From the NCBI GenBank assembly GCA_027924585.1, contig BSBM01001024.1, positions 4,216,001-4,280,000 of the forward strand: a stretch of 64,000 nucleotides of DNA. Reading direction: 5' to 3'. Of the stretch, positions 24,130 through 35,669 are shown in pieces. The stretch is from Larix kaempferi. Taxonomy: Eukaryota > Streptophyta > Pinopsida > Pinales > Pinaceae. How positions within the stretch are numbered: the first letter of the stretch is position 1; every line of letters begins with the position of its first letter. A program made the translations under genes and the position numbers. The notes under the pieces were generated by a model. It was not told the DNA's origin. It saw only the letters and a program-made list of their open reading frames with translations, and ran no database searches.

Positions 24130-26559
24130 TAGCCTGAAAGAAGGCATGGTATGGCATTTATGACACTTGTTGCACTTGCGAAGCTAGGGCTTGATATAGC
24201 AAAAACCAGTCATCGTAGCACTTTCACTATAAATTCATTTTGGCGAAGTTAAGGATTTGAAAATCTTACAGGTCGAAGATAAGATCCCCATGTACCTTGT
24301 GTCCGAAGGAGAGCCTCTAATTCGTTGTACTTTCAGATTTATGATCTGTACAATATAGGGTTTCTGCCTCTTCCAGATCTCAGTCATAAACAAGTGACCT
24401 AGGCAAAAAGGTCACACCTTGGGCTAGGAAGCTCCAAATGAAATTTCGTAAAAAGTGGCAAGTAGGGCACGGACTGTACTTTCACAGGTCCGATTTTCAG
24501 AGGCCGAAATTGAACCAGTGACACGTGGCACTCCGTACAAGTTCGCTCTCCTGTTTTATCCCATAAACAGGTCACGTTGCGACACTTGGCATAACTCTCT
24601 CTCAGAGAATCCATTTGAGGTCAGACCTGTGGGGTTGGAAAGATAACAGGTCAGGCTACCACAGGCAAAATTTTCAGACCCTATAGATCTGAAATTTCGG
24701 AGTTACACTAGAAACAATCAGGTGCATATTTCTGTCAAAACAGAATTGGATTTCGAGCACCTTCATTCATGGCTATGGGAATTTAGGGTTTCAGAGAAAG
24801 TTGGAATTTTTGTAATCGGAGATCACGGCTGGATGCTTCTCATCAAAATCAAAATTTAGAGACCAAGATCGAATTTTTTGGTTGGGCAGAAGGGCAGGTT
24901 TGATCAAACCCTAGTTCGGGACTTTGATCGGAAAGGTGAAAATTTAGGGCTTCTGCAAAAATGGGAATTTTTGAAATCTTTGACCATCGCTGGAAGCTCC
25001 TTGGAAAAATTGAAGTTTAGAGCTTTGGATCAAACTATTTGGTTGGATGAAGCTCCGCGAAACTCAAACTCTAATTCAGGGTCCTCCTAGTGAATCCGGA
25101 AGATTGAAAAGCAAATTTGAGGGGTGAAACTTTGCAGTTTTCAAGATTTGAGTATACCAAGTTGATCAGCGCATCAAGGTGCATCTTTCTATCCTTTCAA
25201 AAGTTTGAAATTCAAAGTTTGAATTTTTAAGGTTTCCCTGACAAACCCTAATCCAACTCCAGATCCAGTTTCTGCAAATCAAGTGGATTGGGTTAATCCT
25301 AGAAGAGAATGGATTGGTCACTTGCATAAGTAAAGAAGTTCCAGTTTCAGAGGGAGATGAGGCTAAGGCCTTACATAAGAAGATTACAAGCAAACTCGAC
25401 AGGTACATCAAGAAAGACAAATCATGTTCTAGTTCAAGAACATATGACCATGGTGACATGAAGACAAAGATTCATCCATTGTCATGGATCACATAGAAGA
25501 TCTACTTACGAGGTATGTATAACTTGGTTCTATAATGGTTAACCTATGAGATATGCAGGTTACTAGCACAAGTCATTGAAGAGAACAAGAAGACATTATG
25601 CGGATATGTTAGACATAACTAGCTAGCATGCTAATCCAGGTATGTTTTTCCTATATCAAGTTAGAATCCTACCTTGTGTTAGGATCTCTTATATAAGTAT
25701 ACATGGCATGATTGATAGTGATTATTCATTGAAGTTAGTAATCATGGGTTTAGGCATATTATGCTTCTTACTTTGATTGATGATATGACTAACCAGAAAA
25801 ATCCTATGGTCAAATAGGAATATGCATAAGTAAAAGAATTGTGATAAATTATCTGTGTATGAAATGATCTTGACCATACATGTTTACGATTATTGTGTTT
25901 TGATAGTATTAAGATTATACTAATGAATGTATGATTATGTATGAGATCTCAAGGATAACACAATGATGATACTAGTAAGTATGCATAGTGATCGAGGATG
26001 GATATAAGTTCAAAGACAGGTAATCCAGGAAGCAAAGATCAAGAGGGAGCACACTCCAGTAGTTCCTGCAAGGAAGCAAATATTGAGAAGGAGTCCACCC
26101 TACAACCAAACAAAGATAAGTATTTGAATTGTCATTTCTTGCATACTTGTTTGTTTAAATAATATTGCTCAATGATGTATATGCTTATGTTCCTAGACTT
26201 AGGGTGTGTATTATGCATATTAGAATAATTGCATTAATGAACAGTATATTACTAATATGCATGTGATGGGTAAGTGACCTATGGCACTGTACAACATTCC
26301 ATTGCTACTTATCTAGAATGAAACCTCTTTGCTGACATGTTGGGAGTTGTGCACACTCTTAACAATGTTCTGGTAGAGATTGGAAGGGATCTAGAAAGTT
26401 ACGGGATATGGATAAATGTTGTATTGAAGCATTGGCTAAGATAATTGCATGACTGTATGACATATGCCTTTATGTATAAGACTTTGTTCTGTAAACTATG
26501 AGAAGTTTCTAATCATGCAATTGAATTTGACTTGTAGGAAAGATCATGTACAATCACCT
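24130..26559 (+). other. Leader of element 1 with intron-like structure
   Basis: About 2.4 kb where gag, protease and integrase would normally lie. No long frame or Gag/integrase motif is visible. It is homologous to 37,847-40,060 of element 2. Splice-like joints are shared by both: GAG|GTATGTATAA near 25,510, an acceptor GATATGCAG|GTTACTAG near 25,560, a donor AATCCAG|GTATGTTTT near 25,640, GATAA|GTATTTG near 26,118, and an acceptor CTTGTAG|GAAAGATCATG near 26,540, just before the reverse transcriptase region. Whether they are used is unknown. Confidence 0.6.
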
Positions 26560-28165
26560 ACAAAAGAAGGACTACAACATTTGTTCCAGCAAACGAAATT
26601 CAAAGAAAACTATCTATTGAAGATATTGAAGAATCCGAAGTTCCCAAGATTCGGGATGCAATAATGAAAGAATGCCATGATCAAGGAATACCAGTTGATC
26701 ATGAAGAATGATGTTTGGGATGTGGTCCCAAGACATAAAGGTAAGTCTGTTGTGACTTCCAAGTGGATCTATAAGATCAAGCATGCTGCAGATGGTAGCA
26801 CAGAGAAATACAAAGCAAGGATTGTAGCTCGTAGCTATTCCCAGAAAGAGGGGATAGACTATGAAGAAAAAATTTCTCCTGTAGCCAGATACACTTCCAT
26901 CAGATCAGTACTTGCTCTGGCTGCAGTGATGAAGTGGAAGATACACCAGATGGATGTCAAGACAGCCTTCTTGAATGGTGTAGTCGAGGAGGAAGTGTAT
27001 GTGGAGCAGCCACTTGGTTTTGAAACACATGACAGAGAGTCATATGTGTGCAGGTTGAAGAAAGACTTGTATGGCTTGAAGCAAGCTCCTACGACTTGTA
27101 TGGTGTAGGATAGACAACTTTCTATCCATTTTGGGCTTTACCAACAGTAAAGCAAATTCCAACCTTTACTACAAGGTTGAGGAAGGCAATCCAGTGATAC
27201 TACTCTTGTATGTGGATGACCTGTCTGTTACAGGTGATGATAGATTGATTGTCGACACGAAGAGGAAGCTTGTTGTCGAGTTCGAGATGAAGGACTTGGG
27301 GATGATGCTCTATTTCCTAAGCATGGAGGTGTGGCAGAGTGCAGATGGAATCTTCCTTGGACAAGGGAAGTATGCAGTAGAGATCCTGAAGAGGTTCGGG
27401 ATGGACTGCAAGGCCATGGCCACACCTATGGCATCGAACCTGAAGCTTCTGTGTGATGCTTCATCTGATCCGGTTGATGTTACTGTGTATCATCAGATGA
27501 TTGGGTCCTTGATGTACCTGACAAACACGAGACCAGCTATTTACTTTGCGGTGAACACATTGAGCCAGTTCCAGACGGATCCGAGAGGTGTTCACCTGGT
27601 TGCTATAAATCATATTCTGAGGTACCTGAAGGGTACAATTGATTATGGGCTCAAGTATGATGCAAATCAAAAGTTTAACCTGCAGGGTTATGTTGATTCA
27701 GACTCGGCAGGCAATGCTGCAGATAGGAAGAGTACCTCTGGGTGCTGCTTCAGTATGGGATCAGGTGTGATCTCTTGGTTTAGCAGGAAGCAATCCTGCG
27801 TAGCACTGAGTACAGCCGAAGCAGAGTATGTTGCAGCTTGTTCGGCTTGTTGTGAGGCAGTATGGCTTAGGAAGCTACTGTCCGAGTTATTTGATCTCCC
27901 ATTGGATGCTACTAGTATATTTTGTGACAACCAAGGTTGTGTGAAGCTGTCTGAGAACCTGGTGTTCCACGACAGGTCGAAGCACATAGAGATCAAATAT
28001 CACTATATCAGGGATATGGTGCAGAGAGGAGCAGTGAAGCTCCTATATGTTGCGACGGATGAGCAGGTTGCAGATGTGTTGACGAAACCACTAGCCAGAG
28101 AGTTCGAATACTTCAGGGAGAGGCTTGGTGTTCTTCAGATTGAAGACACTTCGAGGAAGAAGTGA
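26560..28165 (+). pseudogene. Copia reverse transcriptase/RNase H with one frameshift
   Basis: A frame from about 26,560 (ESEVPRFGMQ-like region) leads into the copia RT: VWDVVPRHKGKSVVTSKWIY, KARIVARSYSQKEGIDYEE, HQMDVKTAFLNG, GLKQAP. The frame then breaks around 27,095-27,110 (one-base shift and stop) and resumes at about 27,131 with GFTNSKANSNLYY. The catalytic LLLYVDDL is at about 27,200-27,223. RNase H follows with its acidic residues in VDSDSAG, ALSTAEAEY and FCDNQG, then HIEIKYHYIRDMV and the terminal ADVLTKPLAREFEYFRERLG. The second frame is open to 28,165, so the lesion count is low, consistent with a young insertion. The upstream polyprotein is absent and no start codon is assured; translation would need a spliced or internal start. 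Confidence 0.92.
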
Positions 28166-28280
28166 TGGACACATTTGCAGGAGCCATTCCAAGCATGGTG
28201 AAAGGAGGATCCTTCCCATGGCTGTGGATATAAGCGTTGTGTGATGAGCATCAGGACGATGCTCCAGTTACTGCTCTGTA

Positions 28281-28605
28281 TGCATCATGTTGGATGCTTA
28301 TTATGATCAGTTGGATCATGTATGTGTATATGCATCATGTTGGATGCTTGTTATGATCAATTGGATCATGTATTTGTGTATGCATCATGTTGGATGCTTG
28401 ATATGATCAGTTGGATCATGTATTTGTGTATGCATCATGTTGGATGCTTGATATGATCAGGTGGATCATGCATTTGTGTATGCATCATGTTGGATGCTTG
28501 ATATGACCAGTTGGATCATGGATTTGTATATGTATCAGGTGGATACATTGTATGATCAGGTAGATCATGTATTTGTGTATGTATCGAGTGGATACATTGT
28601 ATGAT
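28281..28605 (+). repeat. Element 1 array A, 50-bp units
   Basis: TGCATCATGTTGGATGCTTG starts recur every 50 bases (28,281, 28,331, 28,381, 28,431, 28,481), followed by more diverged units with TGTATCAGGTGGATACATTG. About 6.5 copies. Each unit contains both orientations of a GATCA motif. Confidence 0.9.
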
Positions 28606-28935
28606 CAGGATGATCATGGATGACGAGCTTCAGGATGTTGCTCCAGATGATATGCATCAGGACGATGCAGTGACGATGATCAGGATGATCATGTGTGATG
28701 AGTATCAAGACGATGCTCTAGATGATATGCATCAGGACGATGCAGTGACGATGATCAGGATGATCATGTGTGATGAGTATCAGGATGATGCTCTGGATGA
28801 TATGCATCAGGACGATGCAGTGACGATGATCAGGATGATCATGTGTGATGAGTATCAGGACAATGCTCTGGATGATATGCATCAGGACGATGCTATGATG
28901 ATGATCAGGATGATCATGTACATCAGGATGATGTA
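28606..28935 (+). repeat. Element 1 array B, 75-bp units
   Basis: Unit of GATGATATGCATCAGGACGA followed by CAGGATGATCATGTG, period 75 bp. Because 75 is divisible by three it keeps a reading frame, with a 25-residue repeat beginning DDMHQDDAVTMIRMI. About four copies. There is no evidence that it is translated. Confidence 0.9.
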
Positions 28936-29007
28936 TGATGAGTATCAGGTTGATACTTCGTGGTCGTGGAAAGGTTGTGCAGGTAGCATAGAAAAGATCC
29001 TCAAGAT

Positions 29008-29660
29008 CCGGTCAGGTAGAGCGATGTGCTCGTAACAGTCTGGGATATAGAGATCCGGACAGGTTGAACAGTAAGCTCGTAAATAAGTCCTGGGATGCTC
29101 TTTCGAGGTTTTGCTACTATAGGCATGTAATCAACCCTAGAGATCCGAGAGGTTGAGTAGTAAGCTCGTAATCAGTCCTGGGATGCTCTTTAGAGTACTT
29201 GCAGGATGCAAGACACTCTTTAAAGGTTTTGCCTAACCACATGTAATCATCCCTAGAGATCCGAGAGGTTGAGCAGTAAGCTCGTAATCAGTCTTGGGAT
29301 GCTCTTTAGAGTACTTGCAGGATGCAAAAAACTCTTTAAAGGTTTTGTGGTGTGTGAGGCCACATGTAATCAGCCCTAGAGATCCGAGAGGTTGAGCAGT
29401 AAGCTCGTAATCAGTCCTGGGATGCTCTTTAGAGTACTTGCAGGATGCAAGACACTCTTTAAAGGTTTTGTGGTGTGTGAGGTCACATATAATTAGTCCT
29501 AGAGATCCAAGAGGTTGAGCAGTAAGCTCGTAATCAGTCCTGGGATGCTCTTTAGAGTACTTGCAGGATGCAAGACACTCTTTAAAGATTTTGTGACAGT
29601 CAACATGTAAAAGATCCTATAGTCTGAGATAGGTTTTGTTGACGCACGTAATAAGTCCTG
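29008..29660 (+). repeat. Element 1 array C, about 123-bp units
   Basis: AGATCCGAGAGGTTGAG starts at about 29,141, 29,257, 29,380 and 29,503, with a diverged first unit before. Each contains AGTAAGCTCGTAATCAGTC and GAGTACTTGCAGGATGCAA. The 116-123 bp spacing reflects small indels. Confidence 0.9.
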
Positions 29661-29871
29661 GGATCCACAGTATGGCCAGTGATGATGAAGACCTGCAGGT
29701 GGTGGGCCTATATCCAGCATGAAAAAGGGCTGGCTCTGTAGAACTTCCTATGACGAGTAGATTTGAGATTGATTGAGATAGCAGCAGCAGTGACGATGAC
29801 GATGATCCAGTGATGATGATCCAAAGAAGAAGACTTGTGCTAGCAGATCTGTGTCGAGAAATACCTTCCTA

Positions 29872-29883
29872 GTTAAGAGGGAG
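29872..29883 (+). other. Polypurine tract of element 1
   Basis: AAGAGGGAG ends immediately before the 3' LTR TGTTGATG, the expected site for plus-strand priming. Confidence 0.8.
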
Positions 29884-30479
29884 TGTTGATGTATTTGTAA
29901 CTTCGGAATGTATTTCACATATGTTTATTGTATTCCTATAGAGATGTTATTATTCCTCTATACGGAAGTGTCGTCATTTATATTGTAAGTGTCATAACTT
30001 ATACTTGATGGGTTATTAGACCACCTTGATGAGGTCGGCCATGTATAAGTCATGTGGGTTAAAGGGTTATTAGACCACCCTATTGGGGGTCGGCCCTGTC
30101 AGCATTATGTTAAGTGGTTAAGTTAAGGCCGACCTAGTAAAGGTTATTAGGCAAGTCAAGTCAAGTATAAATAGAGTGCGAGAGGCACTCTATTTGATCA
30201 TTCACTTCTCACTCACACACTCATTGGAGAGTGGCGCACTAGTGGAGGAGGAGAAGCTGCTGCTAGGAGGACTATCTCTTGTACTTGGGTTGTATCATTG
30301 CTCTATCTATCTCTGAGGAAGTTGCGGGGTTTTTCACCTTCTTGGTTTTCCTCGGTGAAACTCTGTGTCTCTTGTGTGCTTGCATTATTGTGTCCATGAT
30401 TGATATGTTGTAGATATGTTGTACATGTTATTCTCTCAGTTAAGATACTAGATCAGATTGAAATTCTGAAAAACTAACA
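29884..30479 (+). repeat. 3' LTR of element 1
   Basis: 596 bp, the same length as the 5' LTR with about 20 substitutions and no net indel. Followed by target duplication CCTGA. Confidence 0.93.
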
Positions 30480-33400
30480 CCTGAAGGAAGCTGCGACTCC
30501 CTGTCTCCTTGCCCCATCCGACCACCCTGATATCCAAACTATTTTATCACCTTGTTGATCTTCAACTTTGCACACTTCTTCAGATCTTCTAATGATGATT
30601 TTGTTGTGCGCTACCTTCGTATGCAAACTGTACTCTGTCACTATGTTGCATACATCACTTGAGTTCTCATTCCTCTCAAATTATACTTCTACTGATACTG
30701 CAGTTTGCGTCTCAGTTATCTCATCGTTCTGCTCTATGTGACTGCAATGATCACCTGATACAATGCTTTCAAATGATAATTTGTTGATCAAAGTGAAGCA
30801 CTAGTAATAGATGGAACTGCGCATGTTCTGATGTGTTCGTTCTGATTAAGTGTTGCAGTCTATTAGATAATCTGCGACATCCTGTGCATCAAATAATTGA
30901 TCTGTTATGTTTAACACATATGTCTCAGATCATCTGCATCATAATGCACCTATAGGATCTTGTTGTGGTTCTGTCGTTGTGCATTAGATGGAGTCTTCAA
31001 CTTCACACACTTTCACTTCTGCTCATATGCATCAGCTAGACATATGCGCAATATCTAATAATCTTCGATTTTGTCTCTGCGCTTCTGTCTCTTCAACCTC
31101 TATGACTGTCGACGTGCTGATTATGATATTGTCCTTTAAAATATCCAGCACTTGCACATACTTCAGTGATTCTTTCTTTCGATACTTGCGCAACTTGTCA
31201 TAGATCTACAGCATCTCTCTGCACACCATCAAAACTGTTCTACTACATGTGCGCATTCGGCTCTTTGCTAGATCATTATGTTCTGTCCATGAGCCCCTTG
31301 ATGCCCTGAAAACAAACTAAAATTTTCACACAAAAACACTTATCTTCTTACTATCAAGCATTCAAGCTATCTTCGACTCTCCAACTTGCAACTCTATTTA
31401 TACATGTCTTGCACAAATTGTATGTTCGCAAGTTGGTCATGGCATCCCTTCTTCCATACTTCACGGATTGTGCATATGCCACATGTAATCATCTGTGCTA
31501 TTGATGTGTCATCTCTGATGTATCAAGCGCCCTCAAGGTCCACAACTTAGGGGGTCTTTACACCTTGGTGGTGTACCATTGCACTCTTGATGTACCATTG
31601 CCTTGCGGTATGTCCGCAATCTTCCACTTCATCTTGATATGTCCATGACCATTGTCGTACCATCCTTTGTGGGTAATGTGCCCTTGTTGTATTGATACTT
31701 TGCGTAATCTGCGCATACTCCGACTTCTGTTTGGTGGGACTTTGACTTCTGCCTTGTCATCACTTGTGGATCTTGCACTCTTGTTGTTCCGTCGGCTGAG
31801 GAATTTGCACATATATGATCTTCAACCGTTGTACCCTTCTAGGAACTTGTGTGCTTTCCACTAACTGAAAGCCTCTTCTTATTGGCTATGCTTGCACGCC
31901 TTCATAATTGTCCGACCATCTATTGTTCCTTTCTTCCTGCGCACTCCCAATCATCAACCAAGCAATTATTAGGCTTGCTTGCACACTTGTCCCATTTGTT
32001 CAACCAACTCCTTGGTTGTTTGAGCACATGTACCATTGTCCAACCAACTCCATCGATTTGCTGGCTTGAGAGAGTATGACTTGGTGGACTTCACTTTTGC
32101 GCAAGGACCACATGATGTAGGAAACTTTTCTTGTGTTCCTTCTTGAACTGGATCTTCATGAAGTATCTTTCGAATCTGTATGATGTATCATCTTATGTAC
32201 TTCTTCAAACCGGTTTTGCATGATAAACCCTTGATACACATCTTTAGACTGAATGGACTCTTAGATATACTCCAAAGTTGCTTGAGTGTTGTATCTTTGA
32301 TATACATCTTCAGACAGAATGCACTCTTAGATATACTCCAAAGTTGCATACATATATGTCACCTTTACCCCTTGCGCAAATTTCGACTGATGCTCATGCT
32401 TTCTTCATCTCAAAGTGGCTTCTCCATACTTCTGTTGAAATGTTGTATCCACTTTGACTTTGGCTGATATCAAGGACTCATACTGAATCAGTTGACATCC
32501 TCTTTGACATTGGATGACAGTCAAACACTTGACATGCTCTTCAGTTGACATCAATGACACATTGACAACCAATGCTCAACAATCTCCCCAACATTGGATG
32601 ACAATCATGTTTTCACACCATAGTAGCAGGGCTACTACTCTTGCTTAGCAGATATCTGCACTTTTCAGAGCTTGGCTATGATGAGTTTATATTTTGAGAT
32701 CACTCATGATTAGAGCAATGTATTTTATCACACCATAGTAGCAGGGCTACTACTCTTGCTTAGCAGATATCTGCACTTTTCAGAGCTTGGCTATGATGAG
32801 TTTATATTTTGAGATCACTTATGTTAGACCTTATGCCAAGGCTGAGCCTTGAGAGTTCAGATATGATGACCGATGTGACCCTTTATTCCATACAGTTTCA
32901 GTTCAGTGCCTAGTAATGTTATTGCAGCAGTGTTTCAGATGGTTTATGATGATTATTATTATGATGTGATATGACCTATGGATTTCTGATCATTGACTAT
33001 GGATTATTATCTTGTTGCTTTAGTTATCTTCACAGCATTAGCTTGGTATATGATTCATGATGTGGCAAACTCTTTATAAAATGAAAATGCAATATCTTGA
33101 TGATGTTATAAATTATAAAATGGACATATTACTTGCACATTTAGGTTGCCTGACAAAACTCACCGGTTTGACACCCCCCCTTGCATAGATATGGTTTTTC
33201 TTGACATCATTTGTCTGCTAGATTTGGCACCATTTTCATTTAACTCCTTCCATCCATGACCTTCCTTTTTGGCTTTTACCTTTGATTTGTCTTTCTTGAC
33301 TCTTTGATATTAAGAACTTCCCTATTACTACCTCTGTGTTGGATCGCATCCATGTTTGTTTAGTGTCTCGGCTCTGAGTTGGTGATAGAACTTGCCTTTG

Positions 33401-33605
33401 GTGAGTTGGATTGTAGGCCTAAATCATTTTGGTCGGTTGTCCCGATGTTTGGCACTGGCACGAAGTCCCCCTAGTCACTTGAGATGTTGTTGGCTAAAAT
33501 TGAAAGCTCATGTACTACTTATGGAAACTTGTGTAAATTCGCCCATGGAAACTATAAACTCTAGAATGTGTTTCTTAACACACGTGAGTAAAGGGCAAGA
33601 GCAAT

Positions 33606-33998
33606 GAAATGTTATAAACCAGCATAGATCCATCTTAAACCCGTATCTATCAAGCACCGAGAGGGATCCAATTTCTTGAGGTGCATTTCTTTTTTTAAAT
33701 TTAAACTCAAGAAATTTGATCTTTCTTGATTTATAGATTCGGGTTTAAGTTTTAAGTTTTTATTTTATAAAAGAACATCTATTTTTTAATTACTTTTCAT
33801 AGTATTTTATTTTATGAACCAACATGGATTTTTTTTAAATACTTTCCATAATTTTTTATTTTATGAGCCAACATGAATTTTTTAATTATTTTTTAATTAA
33901 AAAAAATATTTTTTACGTTTTATTATATGTAACGCTACATACACGGTACAACATCTCCCCCATATTAGGTTGTAGAGCACCTCATTTCACTCGGTGCA
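33606..33998. mobile_element. About 390-bp insertion in X absent from X'
   Basis: X' runs straight from the GGGCAAGAGC region (near 48,335) to the CGAAGAGTATAAG region (near 48,300), whereas X has ~390 extra bases. They include AACCAGCATAGATCCATCTT and CACCGAGAGGGATCCAATTT, and a similar sequence recurs at 10,796-10,860 (ACCAGTATAGATCTATCTT). A possible GCAAT duplication flanks it. Type unknown. Confidence 0.55.
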
Positions 33999-34763
33999 AT
34001 AATCCTCGAAGAGTATAAGAAATGTCCAAAAAGCAATGGTTCTTAAACTCTATATCTAAACAATTGCTAACCTTATGAACATGCCCTGGATGCAAGCTGC
34101 AATTAGTTGTGCTTCTTAGCGCCCCTGAGATCTGAAGGGTTATGTAGGCCAAAAAGGCCATGAAATTGAAATGAGTGATCCTAATGAACTTGGATCAACT
34201 TGATGTAGACATGATGCCCAAGTTGAATAAGTACTCTCTAAACAACTTATCCATTTGTGAGGCACAGCCATTCCCCGTGTTATTTGTCCGACACAGAGTG
34301 TAGCTTCCCCCTCTCCTAGTCCAAAGTGTCTTCTAGTTGAGTTTAGGCAAGTCATTCCCTTTGCCCAGCCTTGTTCCTAGCCTTCATCCTTAGCTAGCAG
34401 TTAGACCATGTCCAATAGGTGAGTCTGTCATTTAAGTTATTGTGCAAGTAACTATAAATAACAATGGAATATGCAAACATGATAAATGCCACTGAATGAT
34501 GTTTATACTTTAAGTTAAGTTGTGAGTATGATTAGAGGAACATGTCTTAGTCTATTGATATGATTTATCCTTGGTTGTATATTGACCTAGTCAAACCTAG
34601 TTTCATTATGGTCATTCTTGGGATCCGTGATGATATGGGCCATGTATGCTCATTGATGATGATTGATGGTCCCACATACTCTTATTGATGATGCCATATG
34701 GTGGACATATGATTCAAATGGTGATTGATACAGTTCAGCAAGTTTTATTATTATTCCAGATCA

Positions 34764-35042
34764 TCAGATTATGCACTGTCCATATATGGTGGACCCTACA
34801 GTTGGCCCATCAGGGCAACCCATGGTGTATGAGTACACATTCTTAGTAGTTTTCGGTCTTCTGAATCCAATGAGACACTTATCATCCAGTTCCGAGCACT
34901 TCTGACGGTGATAGATGCAGTTTTCCACTTGTTGACCAGATTTGGGGTTGTTTTCCCAACCTGTCCAGCAAGGGCCATGAGAGGCCAGTTCACCTAGGGC
35001 GCTGGAAGAGGAGGGGGTGGTCCAGCCACTTGATATTACCAT
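34764..35042 (-). CDS. Conserved 92-codon frame in X, antisense
   Basis: Starts MVISSGWTTPSSSSALGE and ends GCPDGPTVGSTIYGQCII, with six cysteines. The same frame with the same start, length and stop exists in X' (47,257-47,535), with about 14 differing residues. It runs opposite to the inferred LTR transcription. I recognise no family. It may be a real small protein, a captured gene fragment, or chance preservation; the shared ends favour a look but do not prove coding. Confidence 0.3.
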   Translation of the reverse strand: MVISSGWTTPSSSSALGELASHGPCWTGWENNPKSGQQVENCIYHRQKCSELDDKCLIGFRRPKTTKNVYSYTMGCPDGPTVGSTIYGQCII

Positions 35043-35657
35043 TTTACCCCCCTTTTGGAGAGCATGGTGGGCTCAATTTGACAGCGCAGGTGCCCTAGGT
35101 GGTAGTTTCAGCAACTTCACAATTACCGAGGCAGATAAAAATGGAATAAAAGGGTCACTAAGGAATTTGATTTGGGCAATTGAGGCAAGGTTTTGGCAGT
35201 TGGTCTTCACAGAGGTCTTCCAGGGTGAACCCCCCATCTTCTAGCCAGTTATCATCAGTCAGTGGGGTCCACAGAGGCCACAGGAGGCCTTTTACTACAT
35301 GTCTCTCACAGATTTTGAGAACAGGATTTGATCATTTGTATTATTTTGGACATATTATTTTATATTATTGTGCCATGGGGATGAGCTAGTAAGGATTGAT
35401 GCCTCCTAGCCCCACCATGAGCTTTATGAGTCATTTCCATGTCATATGAGGCGGGCCCATGTACTTTTGCCCCCTCTAGAGGATGACGTCACCCTCACTT
35501 AGCCTCTCCTAGCTATGACGTCATCTCTATTTTGAGTGATCCATGTGATGTTATGTTATGGTTCATCTTAGCCATTGATTATGTATTGAGATCTTTTAAT
35601 CTCAACCACTCATTTCATAAAGTGGTTTTGAGATCTAGGGTTTTGGTCTTTATTATC

Positions 35658-35669
35658 CTATATAAGGAG
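35658..35669 (+). promoter_or_regulatory. TATA box in X
   Basis: CTATATAAGGAG, followed ~25-30 bases later by a CA-type start region. Conserved in X' on the minus strand at about 46,629-46,638. Confidence 0.55.

Larger units (their letters stand above)
23522..30479 (+). mobile_element. Copia element 1, 6,958 bp, TSD CCTGA
   Basis: Two 596-bp LTRs flank a primer-binding site, a non-coding leader, a reverse transcriptase/RNase H region, three minisatellite arrays and a polypurine tract. The target duplication CCTGA is perfect (23,517-23,521 and 30,480-30,484). The LTRs differ at about 20 positions counted by eye (~3.4%), mostly transitions, so the insertion is fairly young. Gag, protease and integrase are not recognisable, so it would need proteins from another element. 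Domain order and primer site are those of Ty1/copia. Confidence 0.93.
23108..32581 (-). repeat. 3' LTR of H (about 2.5 kb without element 1)
   Basis: Minus-strand LTR starting TGTTGAGCATTGG at 32,581 and ending TTCCAACA at 23,108. Removing element 1 and one copy of its target duplication leaves 2,511 bp. A TATA-like TATAAATA lies on the minus strand at 31,394-31,401. The start matches the 5' remnant at 43,955 with small indels. Confidence 0.8.

Noticed and set aside
28601-29035. 144-codon plus frame with 25-residue repeats
   Set aside because: It is the 75-bp array B; periodicity explains the open frame and nothing suggests translation.
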